Shown here: one piece after another, positions 12,130 to 23,459 of the stretch
Position numbering within the stretch: the stretch's first letter is position 1
How the letters are laid out: every line of letters starts with the position of its first letter
NCBI GenBank assembly: GCA_035236585.1
Contig: CP141135.1
Coordinates: 7,474,001 to 7,538,000, forward strand
DNA length: 64,000 nucleotides
From: Warburgia ugandensis
Lineage: Eukaryota > Streptophyta > Magnoliopsida > Canellales > Canellaceae
Reading direction: 5' to 3'
The notes under the pieces: model-generated
What the model saw: only the letters and a program-made list of their open reading frames with translations
The model's database searches: none
What the model was told of the DNA's origin: nothing
Translations under genes and position numbers: made by a program

Positions 12130-15100
12130 TGTAATGAGCCCGAATTTTTGTAAATTAATAAGGAAAATTAATAAAGTTTGAAATTTTAGAAATTAATTTG
12201 GAATATTAGGTTATTGAAAATTCTCTTTTTATAGAGATTATATTATAAATTAAAAAATAGAAATTATGGATGTACTTGGAAAACTGATCGTAACAACATT
12301 AAGTACGTTCAATTCTGAGTTAAAATGAAAATTCCTTAATTTTTCCATTTGGGGGTAAAATGGTAATTTTACCCATATCCCATATCCAAGAAATAAGACC
12401 TCAATATTCATGAAGTACTTAGAAATACGATTCCAACGCCACTAAGTACGCTCGATTCTGAGTTCGGACAAATATTGCCTATTATTCTCCAATTTTAGAG
12501 TTAAAAAGGGCAAAAAGGTCTTTTCACATAAAAGTGGGGCCCACAAAGTGGGCCAAGTTTCTAGAAGCACCAATAATTTCTCAATGCATTATTGCTGGTA
12601 GTGGAGATAGTAGTGGAGATTGTAGTGGGAGTGGAGAATGCATTAGTAATTAAAAATTCTAAAGTAATAAAATATCTTATCAAAAGAAATGATAAAAAAT
12701 TCAAATTTGGCTATAAATATGTCCCAAAAATTTCCAAAAATTTTCACAACCTTAACCACGAAATTTCCAAACCTTCCCTGGAATTTCAGCCCCAAATTCC
12801 CCTTCATCCCTCCCCAAACTCTCTTTTCCTTATTTCTCTCTCCTCTTTCTAATTGGAACAAGAGACCTAAATTCAATTAGGCACTCCGTTCCAGGAAGAA
12901 TCTCATCAATTCCACCGTCCATAACATCCTATACTACAGTATATACAAAATCCCCAAATCAATTTCAAGATCCAACGGTTCCAACAACAGAAAATCACAA
13001 AAAGGTGGATAATCGGGCTATATTATCATCAACCGGTAATTCTCTCAAATTGGGCATCAATTATATTGTTTTTCTCCAATCAGGTAGGTGGAATTACTTC
13101 CCATTCATATTTATTATGTTTTAGTATAATTTTTATTTTTCTGTAATTTAATTTGAATGAAAAATGGTAAAAATAAAGTAAATACCAGCCCCTTCAAATT
13201 ATGGTGATAGAGAGCTCAGATTGAAATTCTGAGCTTTCCAATCAATCCAGGAGGGTCAAAAACCCCTAGGATACAATTTTCAAGAAAATCTAACAAGGTT
13301 TGGACCCTCAATTGAGAGAGATTAATTCTGGTGGGCCCAGATCAAATCTAGACCCTAGGAATGGCTGAAAACTTCAATTTAAGATTGTGGAGTCATATGA
13401 ACTCCAAATTGAGATCAGAAAGAAGCTATGGAAAGCTTGTAATGTCTAGTTTCTAATGAAGTAATAATATTTCTAAAATTTATTTCTGTATTTTTCTGTA
13501 TTTTTCTAAATAAGTGTCCAATTTCTAAGATCTTCAAGATCTGAGGTGATCAGATCTTGGAAATTTATTTTAGTGATGATATAATAATATAATAAAGTAA
13601 TATCTATGGTTAATTTGGACAGATCTTGGATAAAATAAGGGATCTACCCTTTATGGTAGAAAAACCCTAAAATAAAAATAAAAATATACAAAGGGACCCA
13701 CTTGATCAATGAGATCAAGTATGATCAGATCCTTGGGATGGATTAAAGGGGTGATATGATGATGGAATCCAGTTAGATCATGGATGAAATGTGACAAAAT
13801 CATGTGGATATGATTTTTGGATCTTAATGGATTAAAAGCCCTAAAGTTAATTAAAACCCTTAATCTAAAGGAAAACACCTAAGATCTAATGGTTGGATCA
13901 TATTTAAAGGTTTATAATAATCTTAATAAAATTAGTTTAATTGTCTTTTATTGGATATAGAAGTGTAAATGTGATTTATGTTCTAAGTTAGAAAGCATGA
14001 TAGTGTAATCTTTAAATTTTAGTATGATATGCCCTAAATGAGTAATTTTTTAGTAGATTTGATTATCTTAGGATCATGTTAGTGTAAATTAGGATTTAAA
14101 CATGATTTCATTATGATAGAAGATGTGTTTCATAACTTAGGATCATGTTAGTTTTATTTCACTAGCTTAAGTTATATTCGTAGGAAGAATGTTAGTACTT
14201 AGTTGTTAAATTTATATTTGATTTATGCTTTCAAGTTGATGATTTACTTATTGTCATATTTAATTCAATTGTTAAGTAATTGTTAAGATATAAGGAGCAT
14301 AAATCACCAAAAATGTAAACTAATGAAATATAGAAATTCATGGACAACTAAGATGAATGAATGATTTTGACTTAGTAAGGGCTATAGTTAGTAGGACAAT
14401 ATAAGGAATGATTTATCATTTCCTTGGCCCAAAATAGGAAAATAATGAACATCCATGGATGACATTGTGCATATCCATGGAAATTAATTAAAATCAATTA
14501 GAGAAGGGACTTAAGGTAAAGAGCTCATAGGAACCTTGTCAAAGGTTGAGCTAGTACCACTCCAGTGGACTCGAACATTGTGGTTATAGGGGGTATACAA
14601 GAGCCAAGTGCTTTTCCCTCACCTCCCATTGACGTAAGAAAGGTCTAAACGCCTCCTTACATGAGGGTTGTATTAACCACTTTTTGAGCAGACTTTAACT
14701 TGGTAAGTACCGGTCATCCCGAAATAAGGAGGAGTTGTCTAGTGATAGGAAGAAATAAATTATCTTCAACCAAGTAAGACACTAACTGGTTGAATAATAA
14801 TAAGAACATAAAAAGATAGCAAATTATCTAACCCTAATAAAAATAGTAAGTGAGATAAGGACGATCAAACAAGATGAGATCTTGTATGATCAAAAACAAT
14901 AAGGAAAAAGAAACATCTAGGTAAATTAGATTGTTATGTATGATATAGATAGTATTTGTATAGATGATATTAAACCCATGGATATAGGATATTCAAGGAA
15001 GAAAGATTCAGATCATCCTACATAAGGATGATCAAAAGACCATGTAGTATGTACCCTTGATTAGAAAATTGACATTATATATATGATTTGACAGATATAT

Positions 15101-16545
15101 GTTGATCGAGACTATGGCAGATTTCAAGGAGTAAGAATACCTTAGTGAGGTAGGTGGATTATTAAGAATGCCTTTACATGAAGATACATGTCTAATACAT
15201 GATCTTATGTTTTGAAGTATTGACATGTATGATACCAATATATTAAGGTAAATACCTCAAATTAAAATATGATCCAACCAAATGATGAGGAAAATAAGTA
15301 TTAAATGGTCAAGTTGAGAATTGAGAACAACCCTAAGTGAATAGGAAAGTAGAAAATATTCCAGTCCTAGATAAACGGACAAATAGTCCGATATGTATAA
15401 GTATTATTTTACATACAAGCTTGGAGGCTTGTGGTTTTGTTTTAAACAGGCATAAGCCCAGGGATGCTATGCTAGGAGAGTTAAGAGGGTTTGGCCACCC
15501 ACTCTCTGAAACTTGATGATATTGAATACCAAGCCTAAGAAAGGCTAAAAGTCGGGTGGGGCAATTATGGGAAGGCCACCACTGTGACAGCCATGGTCCT
15601 CCCATATGGACATGGATATTGTAATTTCCACCGAGAATGGTATAAGTGGATTATTGAACAGCTTATCCCAAGGCGCGTATTTGACGGATCGAGGCAAGCA
15701 TAGTAGTCCTTGATTATTTTGCACTATGATGCATATGAAATTGGCATAGTGAAATGCCTTAAGGGATGACATGATGAAATGTCGTGTAATTGTATATTAC
15801 CAATATTTTTCCCAAGAAGGGAAATTCCTGTATAGTAACTAGCTGAAATACAAATCTCTTATAATGAAAAGAGTTGATCAGCTTTGTATAGAAATGATGC
15901 TTGATTATTTTTACATTTTTAATGGATTTGTCCTTATACAATATGTATGTATAAAGGTGAACACAAATGACAAGGAAATGAGATGTCCTTATAATTAATA
16001 GTTATTAATGAATGTGTTTATGATAGAACGAATTATGGGATACTTGAATATTGAGATTATATTGTCAATCACTTACATTCTTATCCCCTACCAAGCATAG
16101 CTTCTTTGAGATATTGTAAATGTTTGAATGTTTACAATATCTCGGTCTACGTAGTAGGAGACTTAGGAGCTCAAGACTTGAAGAACAATTGAAGAATAAG
16201 TAATCAGGGTATATCCCTCGAAACATTGTATTAGAACATGTATTGAATTTTGAACTTTGTAATTTGGATTGTATATTTGGACAAGTATTGTAAGGATACA
16301 ATGGGCTGTGTACTGTGAACCACTGGATGGATCCTGAAGTTTAATAAAAGTATATTCCTTCAATGGAATTTTATCTTATACAAAATTCTACTTATGTTAT
16401 GTATGAAGTGGTGACTTAGGTTTTACAAAACAAATTCGAAAGAAAAGAATTTCCGCTGCTTTGGTTTGCGAAAAATTTTTACTCTAAGGGCCCTATCTTT
16501 ACAAAATGTATTATAAAATGTGTTATAAAAACCTAGGTCGCCACA
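12130..16545 (+). repeat. 3' LTR (about 4.4 kb)
   Basis: It starts tgtaatgagccc and ends ggtcgccaca. It matches the 5' LTR along its whole length with a few dozen small differences, many of them one-base indels. It is followed directly by the ggtag duplication. Confidence 0.95.
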
Positions 16546-16550
16546 GGTAG
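16546..16550. repeat. Target-site duplication (ggtag), right copy
   Basis: It matches 3090-3094. Joining the two flanks over one copy restores the tandem repeat phrase 'ggtagctcgtccagc'. Confidence 0.93.
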
Positions 16551-16718
16551 CTCGTCCAGCTCGAAGGCCCGCCCACATCATAACGACTCCGTGGCCCGCC
16601 CATATCATAACAACCCCTTTCAGAACAAGTCAAACTCCCCAAACAATGGGGTAAAATCTCAAGGACCGGTAGCTCGTCCAGCTCAAAGGCCTACCCACAT
16701 CATAACTACCCCTTTCGC
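16546..16718. repeat. Tandem repeat units inside the outer solo LTR (right part)
   Basis: There is one full unit of about 125 bp (ggtagctcgtccagctcgaag onward, with two 'cgcccacatcata'-type phrases and an 'acaatgggg' phrase) and a partial unit starting at 16671. They continue the unit at 2976. Confidence 0.85.
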
Positions 16719-17523
16719 TCACACGAGTCATTTCACAATTTTCTGGCATCAGTTTTACATTTCTTTCACATTGTTCACAATAATGCATAGCTTATGCATA
16801 ATAGTTTAATTATAATTCAAATTTAGCATGCACATTCATCCTATCTTTCGTATAAACAAAAAAGATTCATTTCAATGCTTGAAATTCATATACATATGCA
16901 TATATAGCGAAAATTGTAGAAATCTTAATTTCACCTACCTCAAATGGAGATCTTCAAGTTCTTTGAAGCAAATAGCATACGCGCTCCCGATCAATCACAC
17001 CTTTGCAACAATACAAACACTCATTTAGATATACAATTCTAAGTCTTCTTTTAGCTTTTCTAGTATGGAAGCTCCTTTTATGTTAGTCCCTGACACTAGT
17101 CGTTACAAGGCAAAATGACAGTACTTATTTCCATGCTAAGAGTGTTTCATTAGCTATTGGTTGATAGCTAGTTGAATGACAACCAGTTACTGGATTTTCT
17201 AATCCACGCCATTGGCCCTGGATTGGTTACCCACCACTCTTCTTAAGTGACTGCAAGTCATTTTTTAACCCTTAATTCTTTCCCAGATCAACTCTTGGTT
17301 TGGAGCTAGGTGTTATTTCCCATGCTATAGTCTTCAATATAACCTATAATTATATTCTTAAATCAGGAATGCACCTATGACCTCTAATCATTGATTCGAC
17401 ATCACAAAGTGTCTATTTAAATAGTGGAAGATCGAGTGGCCTATATCATCCGATCCGTTTCACTTCAATTTCATATAATTCTAGCCATCCTATCATTTTT
17501 TATTATGAGCAACTCATCTGTGG

Positions 17524-17600
17524 TGTCTGATCGTCGATCAGACATCACGAAGTTACTATATAAACAGTACTCGATCGGACGGCTGAGATTGTCCGATCGA
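17524..17600. promoter_or_regulatory. TATA-like box between two dyad symmetries in the outer solo LTR
   Basis: A palindrome at 17524-17544 has 10-base arms (tgtctgatcg / cgatcagaca) around one base. A TATATAAA-like box lies at 17557-17564. A second perfect inverted repeat at 17571-17600 has 10-base arms (tcgatcggac / gtccgatcga) around a 10-base loop. The TATA sequence can be read on either strand. This may be the LTR core promoter with protein-binding or hairpin sites; function is inference. Confidence 0.45.
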
Positions 17601-18396
17601 TTTTTAGCCTAGATCTAACATTTTTTTGTGTCATCCGAGCTACATCATACCCTCAATTACCTATCCCTAAGCTTTGATTTAAAAATGGACGGCTAGATCG
17701 TCCCGAAACTTAGATCACGTGTAAAATAGTAAGGATTTATCCAAAAATCAAAATTCACGAATTGGGTATTGTAGATCTCACCTTCTAGATGTGTTTAGGT
17801 GTGTTTTCCACCATTGGATGGGTTGGATTGGCTCAGATCCATCGCGAAACCTCCAATCATAGCTGTGTGACGTTCTCCTCTTCAATTAACGGTAGAGATC
17901 ATGTCAGATTCCCCAATAAACTTAGGGGTTTTGTTTGTCTCGTCGTGCTGAACAAAATGACTAGTCAAATCATCAATCTGAGCCTGCATCGTCTCCGACG
18001 ACCTAGGAAAACCCTTGTTTTCCCTTCCACGCCCACACGCATCTCTCTCTCTCTCCTTCCTCGACAGCTTCTCCCTCAGCTCGCTCTCTCTCACTGGCGC
18101 GACCTAGGGTTTCCAGGTGCGCCAATTTTCCCTTTCCTCTCTCCTTCCCTTCCCTTCTCTTCTCCTCCTCCACTCCTTCTCCTTCTCCTTCTCCTTGTCC
18201 TCTTCTTCTCCTTCTTCTTCTCTCCTCCTCTTCCTTCCCCGCCAGGTTTCCTCTTTGTTGGTTTTTATTTTTATTTTGTCAAGCGTGGGAAAGACAAACC
18301 CAATGTCTATCGGGTTCACTTAATGAGAGGGGGGTGCCAGTATCAAATCTGGCCCTCCTCTATTTAGGCTTTTTTTTTGTGCGATGTTACAATTAC

Positions 18397-19080
18397 CATC
18401 AATAGTAGGTCCAATTTAACAACTAGGCTCACTAGAATCTAATTATGTTTAGCATTTATTAGGCACATTAGCATTATTAGTAGGTGAAACTTAAGATTTA
18501 GGGCCCACTAAAATTTAATTATGTCTAAGATTAGTTAGGCTCATTATCATTAATAGTATGCATTCTTTAATTCAAAGTTTAAGATTAATTAGGCCCAATA
18601 GCATTGTTAGTAGGTCCAATTTTATAACAAGAGCCTAATAAAATTTAAATAGGTTTAGGATTAGTAGGCATTATTTAATTTAAGATTTGGGATTAACTAA
18701 ACCAATTAACATTATTAGTAAGTTTAATTTTATAATTAGGGTCAAATAGAATTTAACTAGGTTTATGATTGATTAAGCTTCTTTTAACAGACATTATTTA
18801 ATCTAAGGTTTGAGATTAATTGGGCCTATTAGCATTAATTGTAGGTTCATAACAAATAGGACTCACTGGAATTTAACTAGCTTCAGGATTAAAAAGGCCC
18901 ATTACTATTATTAGTAGGCATTATTTCATTCAAGATTTAGGATTATGAGGGCCACTAGCATTATTAGTAGATCTAATTTAGCAACTATGGTTCACTAGAG
19001 TTTAACGAGGTATATGTTTAATTTGGACCATTACTATTGTTAGAAAGCATTATTTCATCCAAGGTTTGGGATTGACTATG
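18397..19080. repeat. AT-rich tandem repeat array, segment 2
   Basis: The array resumes in register after the solo LTR duplication, with repeated 'attagtaggtccaatttaacaacta', 'ggcccactaaaatttaattatg' and 'attatttaattcaaggttt' variants. It ends where a second solo LTR inserted, at ctatg. Confidence 0.85.
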
Positions 19081-20989
19081 TGTGACACCTCGGGTTTTTT
19101 TTCTTTTCTAGATATAATAACAATTTACAAAAACAGTCAGGATCCCTGTTTTAAAACTTTAATCTTTAAAATAAACAAAACAAAACTTAAACAGAAGCAT
19201 TTCTTTCAAAAATTTGGGGAGTCATACAATCACAAAACTACGGATTTAACGATGAAATGAAATACCATTTCTACCGAAAATCTGACAGAGTTTCCTCTGT
19301 ATTTTGGCCCATTGTAAATGACCAGTGCAATACAAAACCACCTGATAAATAATTTATAAGACATATCATATGGGAGACTCAGTCTCCACACCCATCCACA
19401 ACCAAATGCTATTTTCAATAAAATATACTCCAACAATGGATAAGAAAATATAGTCACGACAAAACACCCAGGGTCCCTCTATACAGCCATCACATCCAAC
19501 ATGAATTCATATTCTTACATCTAGGTCACCTTACAATTCTAATTAAAGTACAATCCATACTCAAAACCCAAAGTGAGGTCTTAAACAAATCTTGTTATCT
19601 CTGAACATCCTCAATGATTTACTGGAAAGCTGCCATCACTTTTACCTACTCTATCAATGCGTCAACCTGTCGCCACTTTCCTTATCTGAATCATCTAATA
19701 GTATTTAGTAGTTAAGCTATTTAAAAGGTGCTCCAAACTAGATTTTTATCTTAAATCTAGGTTCGCGTCGTCGAGACGATCACAACTCCTCTTTCGAATC
19801 ATGACTTCGACCTCTGTAGCTCCTATAATTACATTTTTTGTGAATGGATGGTCAGAAAAACCCAAAATCAAGAAAAAGAACCTGCACACATGTGTCGTTC
19901 GTGCGCACGTGTGTTCTTCCCCAGTTTCCTAGGGAAAATGCGTTGTGTCCATTAGAGCTCCCCGAATTCTTATAAACAACCTAGTTTCCTCTCCCCAAGC
20001 AATGTGGGACTAACTCTTTGTCTTTCACCCTAGCCTAGAAGCCTACCAGTCTTCTCTTGGCCCACCTTTGTCGGCCCAGGGCTTCACTTCTTCTCCTCTT
20101 ATGGAACACGCGTCCCCGTGTGATAGCCACGACTAGACGCCCTCATGCAGCTAGCCACCACACCATGAGGGGAACTAGCTCTGATATCATTTTGCTCAGT
20201 TTTTTATGTACATTTCATTTTCAAACTCCATTTCAACAAATTCCTTCATTATCTGCAATTTTTACACCATTTTCACCACATTCCTAAAAATCCTCATCTT
20301 ACTGTTTTCTTGATTTCTGTGTCCTTAGCCTTCCAATCACCATGAAAATTCATGAGTTTGTTCTTTGCGTTATCATGTACAAGATGAACAGTTCAGATTA
20401 TCATCTGACACCATTTCATCAACTTATTTCAAAGAAATCAGTAACGCCTAAAACTTACTGGTTAATGACAAGTCCACACCATTTTCTGGCGTAAAAAGGT
20501 GACTAATCTTCGAAAAAAGATAGGGGGAAAAGAGTAGACAATCCTACCTTGGTTTGGCTAGTTGGAGGGGGGAGGAGATCCATTAGGTGCATGCAGCATT
20601 GCAATCGCCGATGGAATGCAAAACGGTAGGTCGTGGGAAACGAGAGGGAAGGTGCATTTAAGCGCCCCCCCCCCCCCCGCCCCTCCCCACCCCTATTTAA
20701 TATGCGGGTGTTTGGGATGACTTCGTAGACCCCCCTTCGTAAAATGACCATTCTGCCCCTCTATATAATTTTAATTAAATACAAAAATTAAAATAATTAG
20801 TTGTTTTTACTCCGATCTCCTATTTAAGCATTCTTAGTGGCGTTGGATTCTATTTTTTGAGTACATTCCAATTATTGAGGTTTTAACTCGTGATTAAATC
20901 TCTAAAAAATTTCATTTCACAATTACCTCAATTTTTGTAAAATTTCACAATTTATGCATTTTCAGAATTTAAAAATAGCATATATTACA
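19081..20989 (-). mobile_element. Solo LTR of a Ty3/gypsy element (about 1.9 kb)
   Basis: It starts tgtgacacctcggg and ends catatattaca, flanked by a perfect 5-bp duplication ctatg (19076-19080 and 20990-20994). Removing it restores the satellite phrase 'gggattgactatgcccatta'. Read on the minus strand its ends (TGTAAT... / ...CCGAGGTGTCACA) match the LTR termini of the large gypsy element, so it lies in minus orientation. It shares a block with the 38406 solo LTR ('aatctaggttcgcg', then 'ctctgtagctcc'). It has no internal coding region. A run of C lies at 20664-20678. Confidence 0.88.
20664..20678. repeat. Poly-C run
   Basis: A homopolymer of about 15 C followed by gcccctccccacccc. It is a likely site of slippage in replication or sequencing. 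Confidence 0.9.
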
Positions 20990-21028
20990 CTATGCCCATT
21001 AATATCATTAGCAAGCTTGGTTTAACAA
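20990..21028. repeat. AT-rich tandem repeat array, segment 3 (short)
   Basis: About 39 bp of the satellite ('cccattaatatcattagcaagcttggtttaacaa') is left between the solo LTR and the LINE insertion. Confidence 0.7.
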
Positions 21029-21649
21029 GAAGTCCCCCCAAAACACCAATATCGACACTTAGGATTGATAATTCAAAAGATTTGATAGATTGACATGGAT
21101 GTTACTCGGAAAATCCAAGTAGGTTAAAATAATGCCAATGTGCCTCTGAATTTTTGTGTGATTAGAAAGTGTCACTCAAACTAAAAGAAAAAATTCTACA
21201 TAATGGCTGTAAGTCTGTCCATACTCTATGGATTAGAGTGTTGAGCAGTAAAAGAGCAACAAGTACATAGGATAAGCATAGCTGAAATGAGGATTCTCAG
21301 ATGAAAGAGTAGCAAGACAAGAAATGATAAATAAGAAACAAAAATATTGAAGGAAACTTAGGAGTAGCATTAGTAGGTAACAAGAAAAGGGAAAGTAGAC
21401 TTAGATGGTTCTTACATGTCCAATAGAGACCAAAAACAGCATTGCTTAGAATGAGTGAGTTGATCCAAGTGGAAGGCTCTAAAAGGGCAATTAAAAAGCT
21501 CAAAAGGACGTTGATAGAAATGGTGAGAAAAAATTTAAAATCTTTTTGACAAAATGAAGTTATGACCCTTGATAGAGGGGGATAAAGGAACAAGATTTAT
21601 TAGCTAACCTTTATTCGAGATGAGGCTTTGACGATGACAATGATGATGA
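21029..21649 (+). mobile_element. 5'-truncated LINE, RTE-like 3' end, degenerate
   Basis: Conceptual plus-strand reading, across stops and frameshifts, gives the C-terminal pattern of plant RTE-type LINE reverse transcriptases: 'SVHTLWI' then EMRIL-like, then ESRLRWFLHVQ, then a Lys-rich end and LDRGG. It ends in a short trinucleotide tail (acgatgacaatgatgatgag), usual for RTE elements. The flanks share gtttaacaa (21020-21028 and 21650-21658), a plausible 9-bp duplication inside the satellite. It is not functional. Confidence 0.72.
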
Positions 21650-22604
21650 GTTTAACAACTAAGACCCAATAGAATTTAACTACGTTTGAAAGTAACTAGG
21701 CTTATTATAATTATTATTAGACATTAGTTTATCCAAAGTTTGAGATTAATTAAGCTCATAAGCATTATTGGGTTCAATTAACAATTAGGCCCCACTAGAA
21801 TTTAACTAGGTTTAGGATTAATTAGGCTTATTACAATTATTATTATACATTATTTAATCCAATCTTTGGAATTAATTAGGTCCACTAGCATTATTACTAG
21901 GTCCAATTTAACAACTAAGCCCTGCTAGATTTTAACTAAGTTTAGGATTAACTGGGGACATCATAATTATTAGTACACATTATTTAATTCTATATTTAAG
22001 ATTAATTATATCTATTAGCATTACTCGTATGTCCAATTTAACGACTAAGCTCACTAGAATATAACTAGATTTAGAATTAATAAAGCTCATTAGCACTATT
22101 AGTAGGTCAAATTTAAGAACTAAGGCCCATTAGAATTTAACTATGTGTGAGATTAATTAGTCCCATTATCATTATTGGTATACACTATTTACTCAAAGGT
22201 TCGACATTAGTTGGGCCCAATAGCAATATTAGGAGGTCAAATTTTATAACTAGAGCTCACTAGAATTTAGATAGGTTTAAGGTTAATTAAGCTCATCACA
22301 TTTATTGATAAGCATTATTTAATTCAAAATTTGGGATTAATTAACTCAATTAGCATTTTTAGGTGGTCTAATTTAATAAGTAAGGTCCACTACAATTTAA
22401 CTCGATTAAAGATTAATTAGGCCAATTACAATTATTAGTAGATATTATTTTATCTAAAATTTGAGATTATTAGGTCCAATTTAACAACTATAACTCACTA
22501 GACTTTAAATTTAAATAGGTTTAGGGCCATTATTAGTAGGCATTATTTCATCTAAGTTTTGGGATTGATTATTTCCATTAGTGTTACTATTAGGTATAAT
22601 TTTA
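21650..22604. repeat. AT-rich tandem repeat array, segment 4
   Basis: This is the longest uninterrupted part of the array, about 950 bp. It has diverged units containing 'aatttaactaggtttaggattaattaggc', 'attattagtaggtccaatttaacaact' and 'cattatttaatccaa' variants. It decays near 22600. Confidence 0.85.
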
Positions 22605-22762
22605 AGCTGGAGTAAATATTCGTTAAAACTCTAACGAAGATTGAGTTTCTCTAACAGTTTCATGCGGGATCTTGCTCCCTGATCACGCAGAGAAGGAAAT
22701 AGCAATAGCTTGGTAGCTTGAGGCAAGATAATCATGGTGCAAGCCATGGTCAAAGTGGTAGG
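22605..22762. other. Spacer between satellite and SINE, nothing recognised
   Basis: About 160 bp of non-repetitive sequence with no reading frame, RNA or element signature that I can support. Confidence 0.5.
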
Positions 22763-22775
22763 TTATACATGAATT

Positions 22776-22963
22776 ACCGGGGGGCAGCCCCGGTGCACGA
22801 AGCTCCCGCCTATACAGGGTCTGGAGAAGGGGCAGACCACAAGGGCCTATAGTAACCAGTCTTACCTTGCATTTGCAAGAGGCTGATTACATGCCTTGAA
22901 CCCGTGACCTCAAAGTTATATAACGACAACTTTTACCATTGCACCAAGGCTCCCCTTCGTAGA
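22776..22963 (-). mobile_element. Au-type SINE (tRNA-derived), full length
   Basis: On the minus strand it reads ggggagccttgg..., contains a 'gaggtcacgggttcaaggc'-type B box, then 'ctcttgcaaatgcaaggtaag', 'ccttctccagaccctgtatagg' and ends 'cgggagcttcgtgcaccgggg'. This is the layout of the plant Au SINE. A 13-bp direct repeat ttatacatgaatt flanks it (22763-22775 and 22964-22976). The polymerase III A and B boxes derive from a tRNA. It lies just downstream of the prolyl oligopeptidase gene. Confidence 0.92.
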
Positions 22964-23053
22964 TTATACATGAATTGGGAAGAAAAAAAATAGCTAAAAC
23001 TTATTCCCGAAGACGATTTTTAAAAGGCTCTGGTAACATGGAATTTCCAACAA

Positions 23054-23059
23054 TTTATT
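23054..23059 (-). terminator. Possible polyadenylation signal of the prolyl oligopeptidase gene
   Basis: AATAAA on the minus strand, about 400 bp past the stop codon at 23460. Its use as a polyadenylation signal is inference from position. Confidence 0.3.
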
Positions 23060-23459
23060 GTACTAAATGATATACAAGAACGATTCCAAAATAACAAGCC
23101 TTGTGCAAAGATAGTTTGCTTCCTTCCCAAGCTGCAAGCTGTTTACAGAGAGAGAGCAAAAGATCAAGAGACAGATTACACGGGTATGAACTAAATAAAC
23201 TTGGAGAAATTTCGATTTGATCCTTTGGCTACCGGTCAATACAAACTGGAGGTAATTTTCCAAAACCAACAGTTGCAGGTGAGGAAACTGTTACTATGTA
23301 TCTCCACCAGTATGTGAAATCTTTCATCTTTTCACCCAAAAATCTAATTTCTAGGGAACAGCTCCGGAACCAGCAAGCATATATCAACAGGTATATGTAG
23401 AACTGAATGCTTTTGATCCTATCGTGTTTCTCAGTTTTTATATGTTCTACAGGAAGAAC

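Larger units (their letters stand above)
3095..16545 (+). mobile_element. Full-length Ty3/gypsy chromovirus-type LTR retrotransposon (Tekay/Del-like), coding region broken
   Basis: The element is 13.45 kb long. It has direct LTRs (3095-7505 and 12130-16545), a tRNA-Met-like primer site just after the 5' LTR, a purine-rich tract just before the 3' LTR and a perfect 5-bp target-site duplication. Domain order is gag with zinc knuckle, protease, reverse transcriptase, RNase H, integrase and a C-terminal chromodomain. That order and the very long LTRs fit the Tekay/Del lineage of chromoviruses. The LTRs are about 99% alike by eye, which argues for a fairly recent insertion. The coding region carries many frameshifts and some stops, so this copy is not autonomous as read. 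Confidence 0.95.
1897..18391 (-). mobile_element. Solo LTR of a Ty3/gypsy element, split by a nested retrotransposon
   Basis: Boundaries are 'agtgacgacccggg' on the left and 'gatgttaca' on the right, flanked by the 5-bp direct repeat 'attac' (1892-1896 and 18392-18396). Removing the nested element and its 5-bp duplication (3095-16550) leaves an LTR of about 3.04 kb. No gag-pol belongs to it, so it is a solo LTR. Read on the minus strand it starts TGTAAC and ends with a CCCGGGTCGTCAC-like tail. The nested long-LTR element has similar ends on the plus strand, so this LTR lies in opposite orientation. It contains a 120-bp tandem repeat into which the younger element inserted. The first terminal base appears mutated. 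Confidence 0.85.

Noticed and set aside
17789-18367. 192-residue ORF in the outer solo LTR
   Set aside because: It is CT-rich low-complexity sequence inside an LTR; its opposite frame gives an equally long Glu-Arg run.
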